The translations under genes were made by a program, and so were the position numbers. Positions 20,864 through 31,077 of a stretch of 44,092 nucleotides of DNA are shown here, piece after piece; the stretch's first letter is position 1, and the number at the start of each line of letters is the position of its first letter. This stretch comes from Psilocybe azurescens (lineage: Eukaryota; Basidiomycota; Agaricomycetes; Agaricales; Agrocybaceae), in assembly GCA_023853785.1 (NCBI GenBank), contig JAJIRX010000999.1:1-44092 (forward strand). The letters run 5' to 3'. Under the pieces are notes generated by a model. That model was not told where the DNA came from. It worked only from the letters and a program-made list of their open reading frames with translations, and searched no databases.

Positions 20864-21264
20864 ACCAACAACCCTGATGGAACCGTCGAATACCCAGAGG
20901 AGTTCCGTGTCGAGGTGAGATCAATTATCTCTTTATTTTGGAACGTTTTGTTGATGTGATCCTTCAGGTCTACATCCCACCTTACTCAAACCAAGGACTC
21001 ACACCACCAAACTTCACTTTCGCTTCTAACAATTGGGCTTACGGTTCTACCAATACCATCCCTAACGTGAAGTTCTTCCAAGGTCCTATTTCTAAACTGA
21101 AAGTATCCCTCGTTGCTGGTATGTGCTCTCACTACATTCTTTGAAACATATTCTTGGTTCTAAACATTCTCTGCAGCCACTTTGAGCACGCACGGAAATG
21201 CTATGGGAGCCAGAACCATCTTCCCTCAATTCAGTTGCCCAGGAACCATTTGCACGGGTTACGG
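20864..21264 (+). pseudogene. Glyoxal oxidase, C-terminal (DUF1929-type) part, truncated
   Basis: Resumes as TNNPDGTVEYPEEFRVE, then after an intron (about 20915-20967) VYIPPYSNQGLTPPNF and KVSLVA, then after a second intron (about 21120-21177) STHGNAMGARTIFPQFSCPG. These match the C-terminal domain of glyoxal oxidases. The remaining domain end, with the usual PPGW and VLDG motifs and the last copper ligand region, is missing. Sequence changes to an HSP78-like exon across a GT...AG interval (21265-21347). Confidence 0.8.
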
Positions 21265-21347
21265 GTCAGTGTTTCTTCTTTACTTTATATACAGTTACTT
21301 CCCAGTGACGTTATACAATGCACTCACATGTTGTCTATATCCGACAG

Positions 21348-21604
21348 GCGCTGTATACTCCACGCGCTACATCTCCGACCGCTTCCTCCTGGACAAAATG
21401 ATCGACCTCGTGGACGAAGCTGCCTCGTCGCTCCGTCTTGCCCAGGAGTCCAAGCTCAAGCGCTGGACCGCGAGATCATGACGCTCCAGATCGAATTGGA
21501 AAGTTTGAAAAGGAGATGGATGTGTTGAGCGTGGAGCGGCGGGGCAAATTGGAGACGGAGTTGATGGCGAAGAGGCAGCAGGCGGATGAGTTGACAATGT
21601 TGTG
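21348..21604 (+). pseudogene. HSP78: HSP78/ClpB-type AAA+ disaggregase fragment
   Basis: AVYSTRYISDRFLLDKMIDL then VDEAASSLRLAQESK is the end of nucleotide-binding domain 1 of mitochondrial HSP78/ClpB. In shifted frames follow LDREIMTLQIELESLK and SVERRGKLETELMAKRQQ, the start of the coiled-coil middle domain. Two single-base shifts break it (near 21455 and 21515). Walker motifs and the second ATPase domain are absent. The fragment starts at a 3' splice site (CCGACAG) and ends at WQTG, where the next gene fragment starts. Confidence 0.8.
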
Positions 21605-21990
21605 GCAGACTGGTGCGTCCTGCAAGGTTTTTATGCGGCCTATCAGTGATATCGTCTTTGGAACTGCCTTCTTTGCTGGTGGCCAGGTCTTGCTCTTTGC
21701 TTTCAGCGTGACGATCTGCAATGCAATCAAGCACTACATCGACGAACTTTTTCTTCTTCTCTCTCCGTCGGCTCCAAAGCCGCTGTGTAGGAAGTCAAAG
21801 ACCCATTTCTTGCACCTTCCGCGAGGCGACTACGAGGAGGACACCTCATCGGAACGATACCACAACCCTCCTCCTCTACCCGGCTATCCCTCATCTAATG
21901 GCTCGTACTCGAATTTCTCAGGATCGGGGATAGCGCAGTATTCCCAGCCGCAGGGCGTATGGCTGTGGCTGCAGGAAATGGGACACTGCT
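21605..21990 (+). pseudogene. CHS7-like chitin synthase export chaperone, C-terminal fragment
   Basis: MRPISDIVFGTAFFAGGQVL then LFAFSVTICNAIKHYID is a late membrane segment of Chs7-type ER chaperones, which let chitin synthase leave the ER. Then SVGSKAAV, a stop, EVKDPFLAPS, and in another frame DYEEDTSS with YPSSNGSYSNFSG, as in the Chs7 tail. The stop is TAG where Trp (TGG) is expected, a G-to-A change. The stretch between the membrane segment and SVGSKAAV is deleted. Identification rests on remembered family patterns and is moderately sure. Confidence 0.6.
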
Positions 21991-22316
21991 TGAAGAAGGA
22001 TTTGACGACTAGCGCCTCTGGTAAGCCTCACATACCACCTATTGTATCTTCGTGTAGAAAGTAACCGTGCTAATCCTTTTCTCTTGGTGTACAGGATACT
22101 ACGTCTCAGTGTTGACAATTGAAATTCTCGGACAGCTCTCTCTCAAGCAGCTGCCAAAATGGCTCCACCGCCCCACATCATCCTCGTTCGGATCCAGCGG
22201 GAACCTTGTTACGGTCTTGAACTTGTCATCGGCGCAGGACAAGCTACAGAACAGTGTTGTGCATATTAGACTACGTAGTTCTTATGAACCATCTTATCGT
22301 ATCCTAGAATTGTAAT
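21991..22316 (+). pseudogene. Unidentified gene fragment with one intron
   Basis: The frame CLKKDLTTSASG is interrupted by an intron 22021-22094 (GTAAGC, CTAATCC branch-like, TGTACAG) and continues in frame as YYVSVLTIEILGQLSLKQLP then LHRPTSSSFGSSGNLVTVLN. It stops at 22314-22316. Sequence and splicing look like a real fungal gene piece, but I do not recognise the family. Confidence 0.45.
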
Positions 22317-22411
22317 AGATATTCATAACACTTGCAAGTTTTGTGTGACAGATCTGTGATATTTGTGCTCGTGTGACGAAAAAGGGTAAACAAGCTCTTT
22401 CCTGTACATCG

Positions 22412-23027
22412 ATGGCAACCATTCGAGTTCTCTCCATTGCTATTCCTCCAGTCCCTGCCGCATACAAGCCTCTCAGTGTGCCATCTACTTCTCATATCTC
22501 AGGTATGCTCTTTTGGTCTATTCAAAGTTTTAAGTTTTCATGTATCCGTCATGCAGCTCCCCATCCTTCTGGACATTGTACTCTACTTCCTGTTGGACCT
22601 GCTTATATTAACCACCTGCGCCTATCTCTCCGTCACTCCCACTCTTTCTCGTCACTTGATAAACATCTTGCTGCCCTTCACGGAGAGGTCAATGTCAACG
22701 AAGATGGTCTTGGTGTAGGTGAAGAAGAGGAACCTGAAGAGCTTTTAGCTCTCGATCCTGAGGAGTGGAAGGTATTTATTTCGTCATATCTGACCATAAA
22801 AAGTCCTGAAACTTCGCCCCAATAAGAAGGACACCACCACAACCACTGTCCCCAGCTCTCTATTTCTCGCTGGCATGAACCAAAATACCAACGATGACGC
22901 CTTCTTCAAGTACATTCTGAAGGGCCATGAGGTTCTCAACAACCCAGAAATCCTTTGCCAATTCAATTCCGTTGACCCTGTCTTCCTGGAACTCAAGGAG
23001 GATATGCCTACTGTTGCTCAGATCAAG
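22412..23027 (+). pseudogene. ZUO1: Zuotin (ribosome-associated J-protein) fragment, J domain deleted
   Basis: Starts MATIRVLSIAIPPVPAAYKP. After an intron (about 22503-22555) come HCTLLPVGPAYINHLRLSL, VNEDGLGVGEEEEPEELLAL and DPEEWK, the N-terminal part of fungal Zuotin, which with Ssz1 activates Hsp70 Ssb on ribosomes. The core of the J domain that should follow DPEEWK is missing. Sequence resumes at KVLKLRPNKK, where KVLKHHPDKK is expected, so the catalytic HPD is replaced. Then NTNDDAFFKYILKGHEVLNN and FLELKEDMPTVAQIK, ending at a donor-like GTGTGT. The ribosome-binding and C-terminal domains are absent. Confidence 0.75.
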
Positions 23028-23299
23028 GTGTGTTCTATTTCATCCACCCAATTGTCATGTCTGATATTTTATTCTGCCCCTGTAGAGCAAAGATCTAAAA
23101 TCACGACTACCACTGCTCACCTGTCTGCAGCCTACTGCCATTACACTCTTGTCCATCTGTCTGCCTCCTCCATCCTTTCTCTCTCTCTCCACTAGAGTTG
23201 CAGCTACCTCTTTTTACTGCTGTTGCTCTACACCATATAGACTTAGCTGTACAATAAAAAGTGATTTTTAGTAGACACTTTTTAATTTCTAATTAGTGC
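23028..23299. other. Spacer, no gene
   Basis: Short CT-rich stretch (CTGTCTGCCTCCTCCATCC), then AT-rich sequence up to the second palindrome. Nothing coding. Confidence 0.5.
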
Positions 23300-23341
23300 T
23301 GTGACCAAATCTACGAGACGCGTCTCGTAGATTTAGTCACA
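23300..23341. repeat. 42-bp palindrome, copy 2 (one mismatch)
   Basis: Same sequence and orientation as 8622-8663, with a single G-to-A change in the right half (ATTTAGTCAC). Flanks are shared: ATTAGTGC before, and TCATATCTAAATGG plus GAAGTT after. Confidence 0.9.
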
Positions 23342-23509
23342 GAAAATTCATATCTAAATGGAGAAGTTGAGAGTTGGATGTGCTTCAATCGTGATGGGTG
23401 CCCATGTGTCCACGTGATTTTACACAGCCACAATTTTTCACAAACTGCAAACACTTTGAATGATGATCTTGAAAGATTGTGTTGAACTTAACTCCCAGCA
23501 TCCTGCAGG

Positions 23510-26500
23510 ATGCCATACACCCTTTCTGATAGTGAAATATCTCTTCTGCTTACTGTTTTATCTGGTCTTGGCAGCTCCAATGATCTTGTTGAATTGCAAC
23601 ATCGTTGTCTGAGATTGCATAATTCCACCACCCTCATGGGTCAGCCTCCTGGGGCTCTGGTACCAGTTTTAGAAAATCAGAGTGTATTTGGAGTATGTTT
23701 TCCATTTACCTATCTGTTATTCATACTTAATCTTGTTCTCTGTAGGCTTTTACTCATTTTCACCAAGATCTGGTGAACTTTGAGCTTTCTGAGCGTTCTG
23801 CATCTCCTGCAGCTCCTGCTGATTGTCCTGCACCTGAAAATCCTGTCCTTGTGAGTTCTCTTTGGTCCTATGCCAAAGAATAATGATTAACACATGTCTG
23901 TATATTAGCTTAATATGCCTGTGGCCTCTGATGTCATCTATAACTCAGAGGCCTGCACCGTCCAATATGCTATCAACCCCAACGTCAACCAAAAGCAACT
24001 CCAACCTGGAGATGGTGGTGGTGGTAATCCTGTTAATAGCAAATGTGGTCGAGGGAGTGCTAGAGATCGCCACCTTGCTGCCATGATGGCCAATGTGGCT
24101 GGTTATTCTGATCATCAACGGCATGAAGTATACAGAGATATTGATGAAGAAATGGAGGATTTGGCAGCAGAGAGAAATAAAAATAGGGATAGAGATGAGG
24201 AGATGGATGTGGATGAGGAAGTGGATGCGGATGAGGAGGTAGATGAGGATGTGGGTGTGGATGCGGATGAGGATGAGGATGTGGATGAGGAAGCGGATGA
24301 GGGCGAGGAAAGATTGTTGAGGGAGGAGGCTCATCCAGATCCAGCAAGGTCCAACCATAAGCACCACATATTCTCAGGAGATGCTAGGGATATGTTCCTT
24401 AGAATCACCACTGTTTGTGAAACCATTCTTGATGCTCTTGACGACGGATCTGGACTCAATGATCCTTCTCTTAATGCTATTAATGTTCTTGCCATCCTTT
24501 GCTCTAACACTACACATTCTACTATCTGGAATACCGACAGGATATACACTGACGACTCTCTTGACTCACTTGCTTCTCGATGTGCATTGATGGAACAGAA
24601 CATCGCATGCAGTAAATTCACGCAATATCTTGCTTTAATGCACTTTCGGACCAAGGTGGAAAGGTACGATCTTTAGCTTATTTCTATCTTCTAGAATCTC
24701 ACAATGCATTTAGTATATACCGGGATTATTTGAAGTCAGGAAACTACACTGGAAAAATGACTATAAATCGCATTCTAGAGTCTATTTCCCTTGAAGATCC
24801 CAAAACCTCTATCAGATTCTCAACAAAAGGCCGTAAGCCAGATAAAGGTAGCCAGAATGATTCAAATTTCAAGAATGCGACACATCATTACGGAGACTGG
24901 GTCAAAAAGGATCTATGCTGTGTATGATGTCGGGTGCTGGTATGAATTCCCTATGTTCTTGAGATATTTTCTAACGCTTTTCTCTTATAGGCTCAATCTA
25001 TATTTTGGCTATCATGGCATGTGCTGATGTCAATAAACTCTTGCAAAAGTGGTCATTGAGCGAATGCTCAAAATTGACTGCCCTTATTCGGTCTCCTGAT
25101 TCGAGTAAATATTCCTGTTCTTTTGCTAGGCTATAGATACTGAACAAGTTTTTCAAGGTCTTGAAGGTGCCTTTATCGTCAAATTCATCATACCAGCAGT
25201 CAGTGAACTTCGTAAAATGTTTGATATGAGGTTTTCCTCTATGTTTACCCCTTTGATATTGCACTACTCTGGAGATTATTTAGTGGAGGATGAATCGTCT
25301 GGGAGCTCAGAATACCAGGTGTGGTCCAGTGAGCTTGAGAAGTCGGACAATGTATTTGACAGTATTTTATTTGGGTTCGTAACTTTTTCATTTAATTTTA
25401 ATTTTGTTTTTATGATTATATTTATTATTCAGGAACTTTATCACTAAACGCAACTGGGAAGCATGGTCTTCTTGCATAACTGGCAAAGCATCCAAGTATA
25501 CCATGACTGACCTTAATGCCTGCCAATCTGTCGCAACCAATGCTTCGCAAATCTTTGATTCCATGTCATGCTTTAGCTTGCCAACATCGCATTCATCATC
25601 TCTATCTCTTTGTTCCTCTCCAACTCAGATAGCTATGTCTTCCCTTCACTCTTCTTCTACATCTATGTCTGTTGTTGGTGGTCTTGATGATGATGATGAT
25701 GATGATGATGACAATGGCCCAGAACCCCAAGCGGCATTCAAAGGATATGTTGTGGAAACCTATTATGACCCAGAAAAAACAAGGACTATCCACCGGGAAA
25801 AAGGAGCTCTACTGATCAGATTTATGAATATACAGAGCAAGAAAGAACTAAGGCTAAAAAGCACTACTGTGGCATTTAACAGAGAACAGTTTACAAAGCT
25901 GGTATGTAATTTTTTTTTAATCAAGGCCATCTTTATACTCATTTTCTGGATCAATAGCTGAAAATACAACTACGTCGTGGAAAGAAGACAAAAAATTCAT
26001 ACCTCAAGTTGACATCTGAGTTACTCGAAAAGTAAGTCTTTTGTTGATATTTTTAAATTACACTTGATTCAAAGTTTTCTAAAGTGAACCTATGCGTATT
26101 AATGACAAGGAGGGAAATATGCTATTAATTGTTGATCCCACAATGTCGCAGAATGCACGTGAAGATATGTGGACAAAATTCCAGACCATTTTTGGCCCCA
26201 GTCTGGAAAACACCGACAGCAAAGCTTTGGGAAAAGAGCTAGTTTTTCCTGCCTTGCATTTCACATGGTACAATCGTTACAGCACTCAAGTAAGATTTTC
26301 ATTCTTTTGATAGTTTTTGTCTGATAAAATTTTAGTTTTCAACACCGAATGGAATGACAGAAGAGGAGGGAAATCAGATCTACCCCTCTGATTATCAACG
26401 GCCGGGAAAGAAAAAAGGTAATATCTCCAATCTTGTTCCACGAGCATCCAAGGAGCTTCAACGTTACTCTGGTATTCATGACCTACTGGATATTTCATTG

Positions 26501-27015
26501 GAAAAGGTTCTGATGTGGCAGAGCAACCAGGTATGTTTATTATTTATCTTCATTAATATAAGTGTGTCTTACTCTCTTGCTCTCATTACAGTTTCTTCAA
26601 TATCTTCCTAAAGAATATGAAAAAATAAGTCAATTTGCAAATTCTCTACCTGGGCCACCTCGACTGGCAGCCTATCCATTTTGTGGTTTTGTGGTCAACC
26701 TGAACAACTCAACATGGGGCGCACCGGGACTGGAATGATGAAGAGCTCTGCATTGTTATTGTTGTAGGTGATTGTGAAGATGGATATTTGGTTATTGTTG
26801 AGCTTGGTCTGGTTCTTGCACTACAAAACGGCGATATGGTTATTTTCCGTTCTTCTAAATTAACCCACTTCAATCTCCACTTCAAAGGCCGAAGAGCATC
26901 CATGGTTTTTCACAGTGATGGAGCTGGTAGAGCCTGGGTAAAGGATAGTAATGGATGGCAACTCAACATGTACTTTGTCAAAAATAAAGTGATCTATAGT
27001 ATTTGGATACGCTAG
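23510..27015 (+). CDS. TET/JBP-like 2-oxoglutarate/Fe(II) dioxygenase, frameshifted at the active site
   Basis: About 12 exons, ~975 residues. Introns are 41-57 nt with GT...AG ends and consistent phase (for example 23692-23745, 24833-24873, 24941-24990, 25105-25159, 26290-26335, 26531-26591). The start MPYTLSDSEISLLLTVLSG is the first ATG after an AT-rich leader. The N-terminal half has a Gly/basic patch, then an acidic run DEEMDVDEEVDADEE (24195-24310). The middle holds GSIYILAIMACADVNKLL and an Asp-rich linker; the C-terminal domain follows. Catalytic features: YPFCGFVVNLNNSTW, HRDWND (H-x-D iron ligands, 26722-26730), LCIVIVVGDCEDGYLVIVE, GDMVIFRSSKLTHFN (distal His, 26866-26868) and GRRASMVFHSD (Arg for 2-oxoglutarate). 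This family oxidises 5-methylpyrimidines in DNA. One extra base in GGGG at 26716-26719 shifts the frame just before HRD; everything before and after is open. It is either a sequencing error or a very recent null allele. Confidence 0.8.
25685..25712. repeat. (GAT)n trinucleotide repeat in coding sequence
   Basis: About nine GAT/GAC codons in frame, giving a poly-Asp linker between the middle part and the catalytic part of the TET/JBP-like protein. Confidence 0.8.
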
Positions 27016-27911
27016 ATACATGCTATGTAATTCCCAAATTTAAAGATTAGTGCAAGGAAATTCCAATTTTTTTCCCATATCATCACTGTAATATATAGTG
27101 CACATTGTATTACAAAAGTTTGTAGATTCTGGGCATGTATATGGCATACAGTACATCGATTAAAAAATAAAGCAATTGACGCAAAAGTCAGTTCTTGATA
27201 TAACGTGTGACCTGTGCCAAAAGTGTGACACTGTTATCTAATCATTCATTTTTTCACCGCTTCATTTTCTTCACTTTTTCTGTCTTTCTCTAACAGCTAT
27301 GTTCTACTCCATCTCTCAACCCCTACCACCACCACCACCACCACCACTCCAATTGTACGTAACCATATACGGTATGATCAGCAGCCCTAGCGCAGAGTTG
27401 TCTGACATTCCAGAGACAGAACAGCACGTTTCATCTGAGACACTGGTAAATGCAGCTTGAAAGAGGAAGAAAAACTCAGAGGTAAATGAAGAAGATATCC
27501 TCCCTGAAAGGCAGAGGCAAGCACACATCAAGAGTTCTTGGGCTCAAAAACTTAGTAGTTAGACCTTAGCATGCAGTACATCAATGGCAGGACTTTTCAT
27601 TTGTTTACCATGATCAAGCCATGAATTGGTAGGCCAGAATATCTTCAAAACCCATCACACTTTTAGTAGTGCTATTGCACTTTTTGGATCTCATTGCACT
27701 TTTCCAAGGTTCTGATCGTATCAAGGAGTGACATCATATTAAGGAGTGCCAGATCGCTGTAGATGGGAAAATTTAGAAAAATTTAAAGTCCGTCGTATTG
27801 GTAGCTGTTTCTCAATTTTCTGCGTCTCTTTGTCTCTGTACTTGTTACACTTTTATAATCTGTTACCGTGTCTCTCAAGCTTTTGAAAAAGTATCTGCCA
27901 ACGTACTCGCT
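27016..27911. other. Intergenic between TET/JBP and DUF6532 genes
   Basis: Contains a (CCA)n tract of about eight units at 27325-27347 and near-repeats AAGGAGTGACATCATATTAA / AAGGAGTGCCAGATC at 27722-27755. The antisense frame at 27316-27531 starts in the CCA tract and shows no conserved motif. Probably holds the 3' UTR of one gene and the promoter of the next. Confidence 0.5.
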
Positions 27912-29953
27912 ATGACTCAAACACAAAAATCTGCTGCTAAATCCAATACTTCTGGCCCATCAAATACGACGCAAGCCTCACAAAAAATACATCTAATTCA
28001 AGAGCAGCCAAATCTACTTCTAAGGCCTCCAGTTCATCAAAGAAAAACTCCACAACAGGTAAGCAGGATATGAAAAGTCTTCTATGCTCTTATTATTTAT
28101 TACCAATATTACCAATATTATGATTAATAGCAGCAACAATATCTAATGACGCTTCTGGTGTAGAGACACTATCTGCAGAGAATATAGCTATTCTTAAGCT
28201 TTTTCAGCAACAAATGATTAAGCAAAGAAGACTTCTCAGGAGAAAGAAGATGCAGGCGAAGTTTTTTATACACTGTCAATCGTCACACTGACAAACAATA
28301 ACACTTATAGCTATACGAGAGCGTAATCTTGTTCTTATGAACCAAGAAAAGCTCAATGAAGATGAAGAAGAAAACACAGATGAGCCTCCTTCCAAGAGAC
28401 AACGAACTAGCAGAAATGCTGTTCTCAGTGACGATGAACTTGAAATGGTCAATACACTGAAGTCTTTTCCATTGCTACAAGACGAAGAGCCAGGCGAAGA
28501 AGTAGAAATTTTTGAAGAAGATCAAGGTACAGGCATTCGCAAAGACGCAGATGATAGTGACACCGGAGATGCTGATGTGGAGGTGATTTCATTGGATAAT
28601 AATATTGGAAATGAGGAAAGCAATTGGATGGAAGGACGGTTTGAGGATAATGGGGTACAATTTCATTTCTCTATCCCAGAAGCAGCTAACAGCCCTTATT
28701 TGTGCTATTTAGATGTTGGTTGTCGATGAAGATGCAAAATCTATTGTTACGTCTGCCTCTAAATTGTTCTCTCGTTCATCAAGATCAGCTACTCCTGGGG
28801 CAGCAGGGAGAATCACAGCTGGAAGATCAACCAAGGTTACGGAGAGTGATTTTTCAGAATCTGTCAGAAATCTGGCAGTCGCAGCTAAGTCGCATGTTCG
28901 ATTTGCTCTGATTTATGATACTCCCTTTCCTTCTTCAAACAAATTGGGGCGCATGGAATTTGCATGGAATGTTATTACTGAAACTTCAAAAATCAGTGGT
29001 AACACCAATTTTGCTTCTGCTCTTAGAGACGCTTCAAGCAACCCCAGAGTCAAGAAAGACATAATAGCATTTGTAAGCATCTCTACGTAAATGAGACAAA
29101 TCTTAATTTTTTCTTTTTTTCAATAGACCATGTATGGACGTGCTGCCCTTATCAGCAATATCATCACCAAAGCAAGAGAGCGTGTAAAAGCACATTATAA
29201 TCTCAGTGGAGACCCTAATACAATCTCTGAAGACGTTAAATGGTTATTAGAAAAAGCTCATTTCATTTATGGCGATCTTAATATCAAGGTATATTTTAAT
29301 TAAAAGTCAATTTCCATTAATACTCCTAATCTTATTATATAGGAACGAGCTTTCAACGAATACAAGCCATTCTTCAATGAGCTCATTATTGATCTTATTG
29401 AGTGTCAATGGTTTCCCTCTTCATCTCGTGCAAAGTCCGATGGCGAAACTACTGCCCAAATTTTAAAGGATAATTCTTTGCCAACTTCTATTATTTTTCT
29501 TGTGGCTACTGCAGTAGGTGCCACATCACTCTCACATACAGACATTTACTTTTTTTTCTTCAAGGTCGATCATGCATTGAAAGAATGGGCAAATGGACAT
29601 AAAGCTATCAATATTCCTTTTCTGAAGACGCCTCTAAACAGATGTTCGTTATTATTTCTTGCTTTTATTTGCTGGCTGTATATGTCTGATTTTATATACA
29701 TTTCTAAAGCTATTTACGACACCAGGAAAACTGGAATTTAATGGAAAAAATACCAAAGTTTGGGCGTCGTATTGTAAAAATACAATTCTCAAAAAAATCA
29801 TGTAATTTTTCTCCTTCTCAGATCGTCTGATACTAATACTATATATCTAGAAAAAACTACACCAATATTAGAGGTGCTTCTAGTGATGTTATTGATCTTA
29901 ATTTCAATGAATTGGATAGAATTGCAGAAGAAGCGATGTCAGCTGAAAGCTAG
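27912..29953 (+). CDS. DUF6532-like fungal protein, probably expressed or recently lost
   Basis: Proposed start MTQTQKSAAKSNTSG, then a Lys/Ser-rich stretch (best read after a one-base change in A6 near 27986). Then LSAENIAILKLFQQQMIKQR, the acidic/NLS-like DEPPSKRQRTSRNAVLSDDE, and after an intron (about 28653-28712) MLVVDEDAKSIVTSASKLFS. The C-terminal domain follows: MYGRAALISNIITKARERVK, EKAHFIYGDLNIK, NELIIDLIECQWFPSS and VDHALKEWANGH. This matches the basidiomycete DUF6532 pattern (F-Y, then I-x-x-x-WF, then A-x-x-EW-x-x-G). The last exon gives KNYTNIRGASSDVIDLNFNE to a stop at 29951-29953; the exon joining at 29643-29740 is uncertain. The function of DUF6532 is unknown; these proteins abound in transposon-rich basidiomycete genomes. 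It lies 0.9 kb downstream of the TET/JBP gene, same strand and base composition. Confidence 0.6.
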
Positions 29954-30839
29954 ATTTTTTTTTTTTGATATTGTTTCTAGCGCTAGTTTCTTTTTTCTAT
30001 GCTTGGGTACACTTATTATAGTTCAACTCTCTTTGTACTGCTACAGACTGCTGTAAAGCTATTTAAATAATTGTTCAACATTTTTAATTGTTTTATACAG
30101 TTTAATATAGGTTTAAAAGTCTGTGCCTCAACTTAAATTGCTATAAAAATCTTCAATTCACATCGTTTAATTCAGATTGGCTTGGATTATAGTTAAAACA
30201 TTTTACAACTACTTTATAACACTTTTACATGCTTTTGCACATTTCTGGTGGAACTGCCACAGCCTATGTTGCATTGGTAGTTCTACAAATCGATTTGAAG
30301 GCCTTTAAGATTGCTTAAAATATTATAAAATGCTTTGAAATAGCATTATATCACTTTGGAATACTTTGAATGAGCTTTGACAAGCTTTGACGCACTCTGA
30401 GAGTCCAACAAGATTCTTTAAGTGTCAAATTTTATGGTAACTTTGCTTTGGGAATGCTTTAGATATCTTTGTATCTTTTTTTCTTTGGTGTCTCTAGAGA
30501 TACCTAACTCAACCTGTATATACTTAGGTATAATAACTATTTTCCTGATGTATACTAATTTGATTGTAAGGCATGTGAACAACTCAACTCTTGGCCTGGT
30601 GGATATGATTCAATTCTTAAATGTACGACACCAAGCAACTTTAATTGGTTTATCCACACAATGTTATTTATCCATACCAAATGTGTTCTACAAAAGCACA
30701 AAATAAAGCATTAGAAGATGAATATGCTGATATGGATGAAGAAGAGTGAAGATAGTTTCAATTATTTAAACATAACTGTCTATGTAAATAAATGAAATTT
30801 GTACTTTATATGTCAAATGATAGTACTTCACAAATTTAT
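29954..30839. other. AT-rich region without gene
   Basis: T-rich 3' end of the DUF6532 gene, then a stretch with repeated CTTTGA / TTTGAA words (30290-30400). No conserved coding frame. The plus frame 30422-30706 is AT composition only. Confidence 0.5.
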
Positions 30840-31077
30840 TAGATTCCTTGCAGATTCCTCAGAGATTCCTCACTCATTCCTTCACTTTTAGCATATTCCT
30901 TCAATATTCCTTGAGGATTCCATGGGTCTGAGGAATCCTCAAGGAAAACTGAGGGAGTGATAAGTACAGGCTTAAAAGGATCTAGTGCTAAAATAATTGT
31001 ACAGGGAATCAGTGAGGAATCTGAAGATTCCTTAGGGAATGAGGGAATCCTTAAGGAAAAGCTGGGGGAGTGATAAG
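30840..31077 (+). repeat. Two nested ends of a GATTCCT-array element
   Basis: Array of GATTCCT / GGAATCCTCAAGGAA words ending in CTGAGGGAGTGATAAGTAC (30953-30971), then a second array ending in GCTGGGGGAGTGATAAGT (31060-31077). Both terminal words match the right end of the MON2 insertion (GGGGGAGTGAGAAGTAC), so these are two stacked ends of the same or a sister family. Confidence 0.55.

Noticed and set aside
7082..23027. Definite Helitron carrying captured genes
   Set aside because: I could not find a convincing 5' TC and 3' hairpin-CTRR pair or a Rep/helicase frame; only the capture-like layout supports it.
23945..24367. Antisense frame rich in His-Pro and Ile-His repeats
   Set aside because: Shadow of the acidic DEEVDADEE region of the TET/JBP-like gene, whose sense frame has splice sites and a catalytic domain.
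27316..27531. Minus-strand frame over the CCA tract
   Set aside because: Starts in a poly-Gly simple repeat and shows no conserved feature or splice context.
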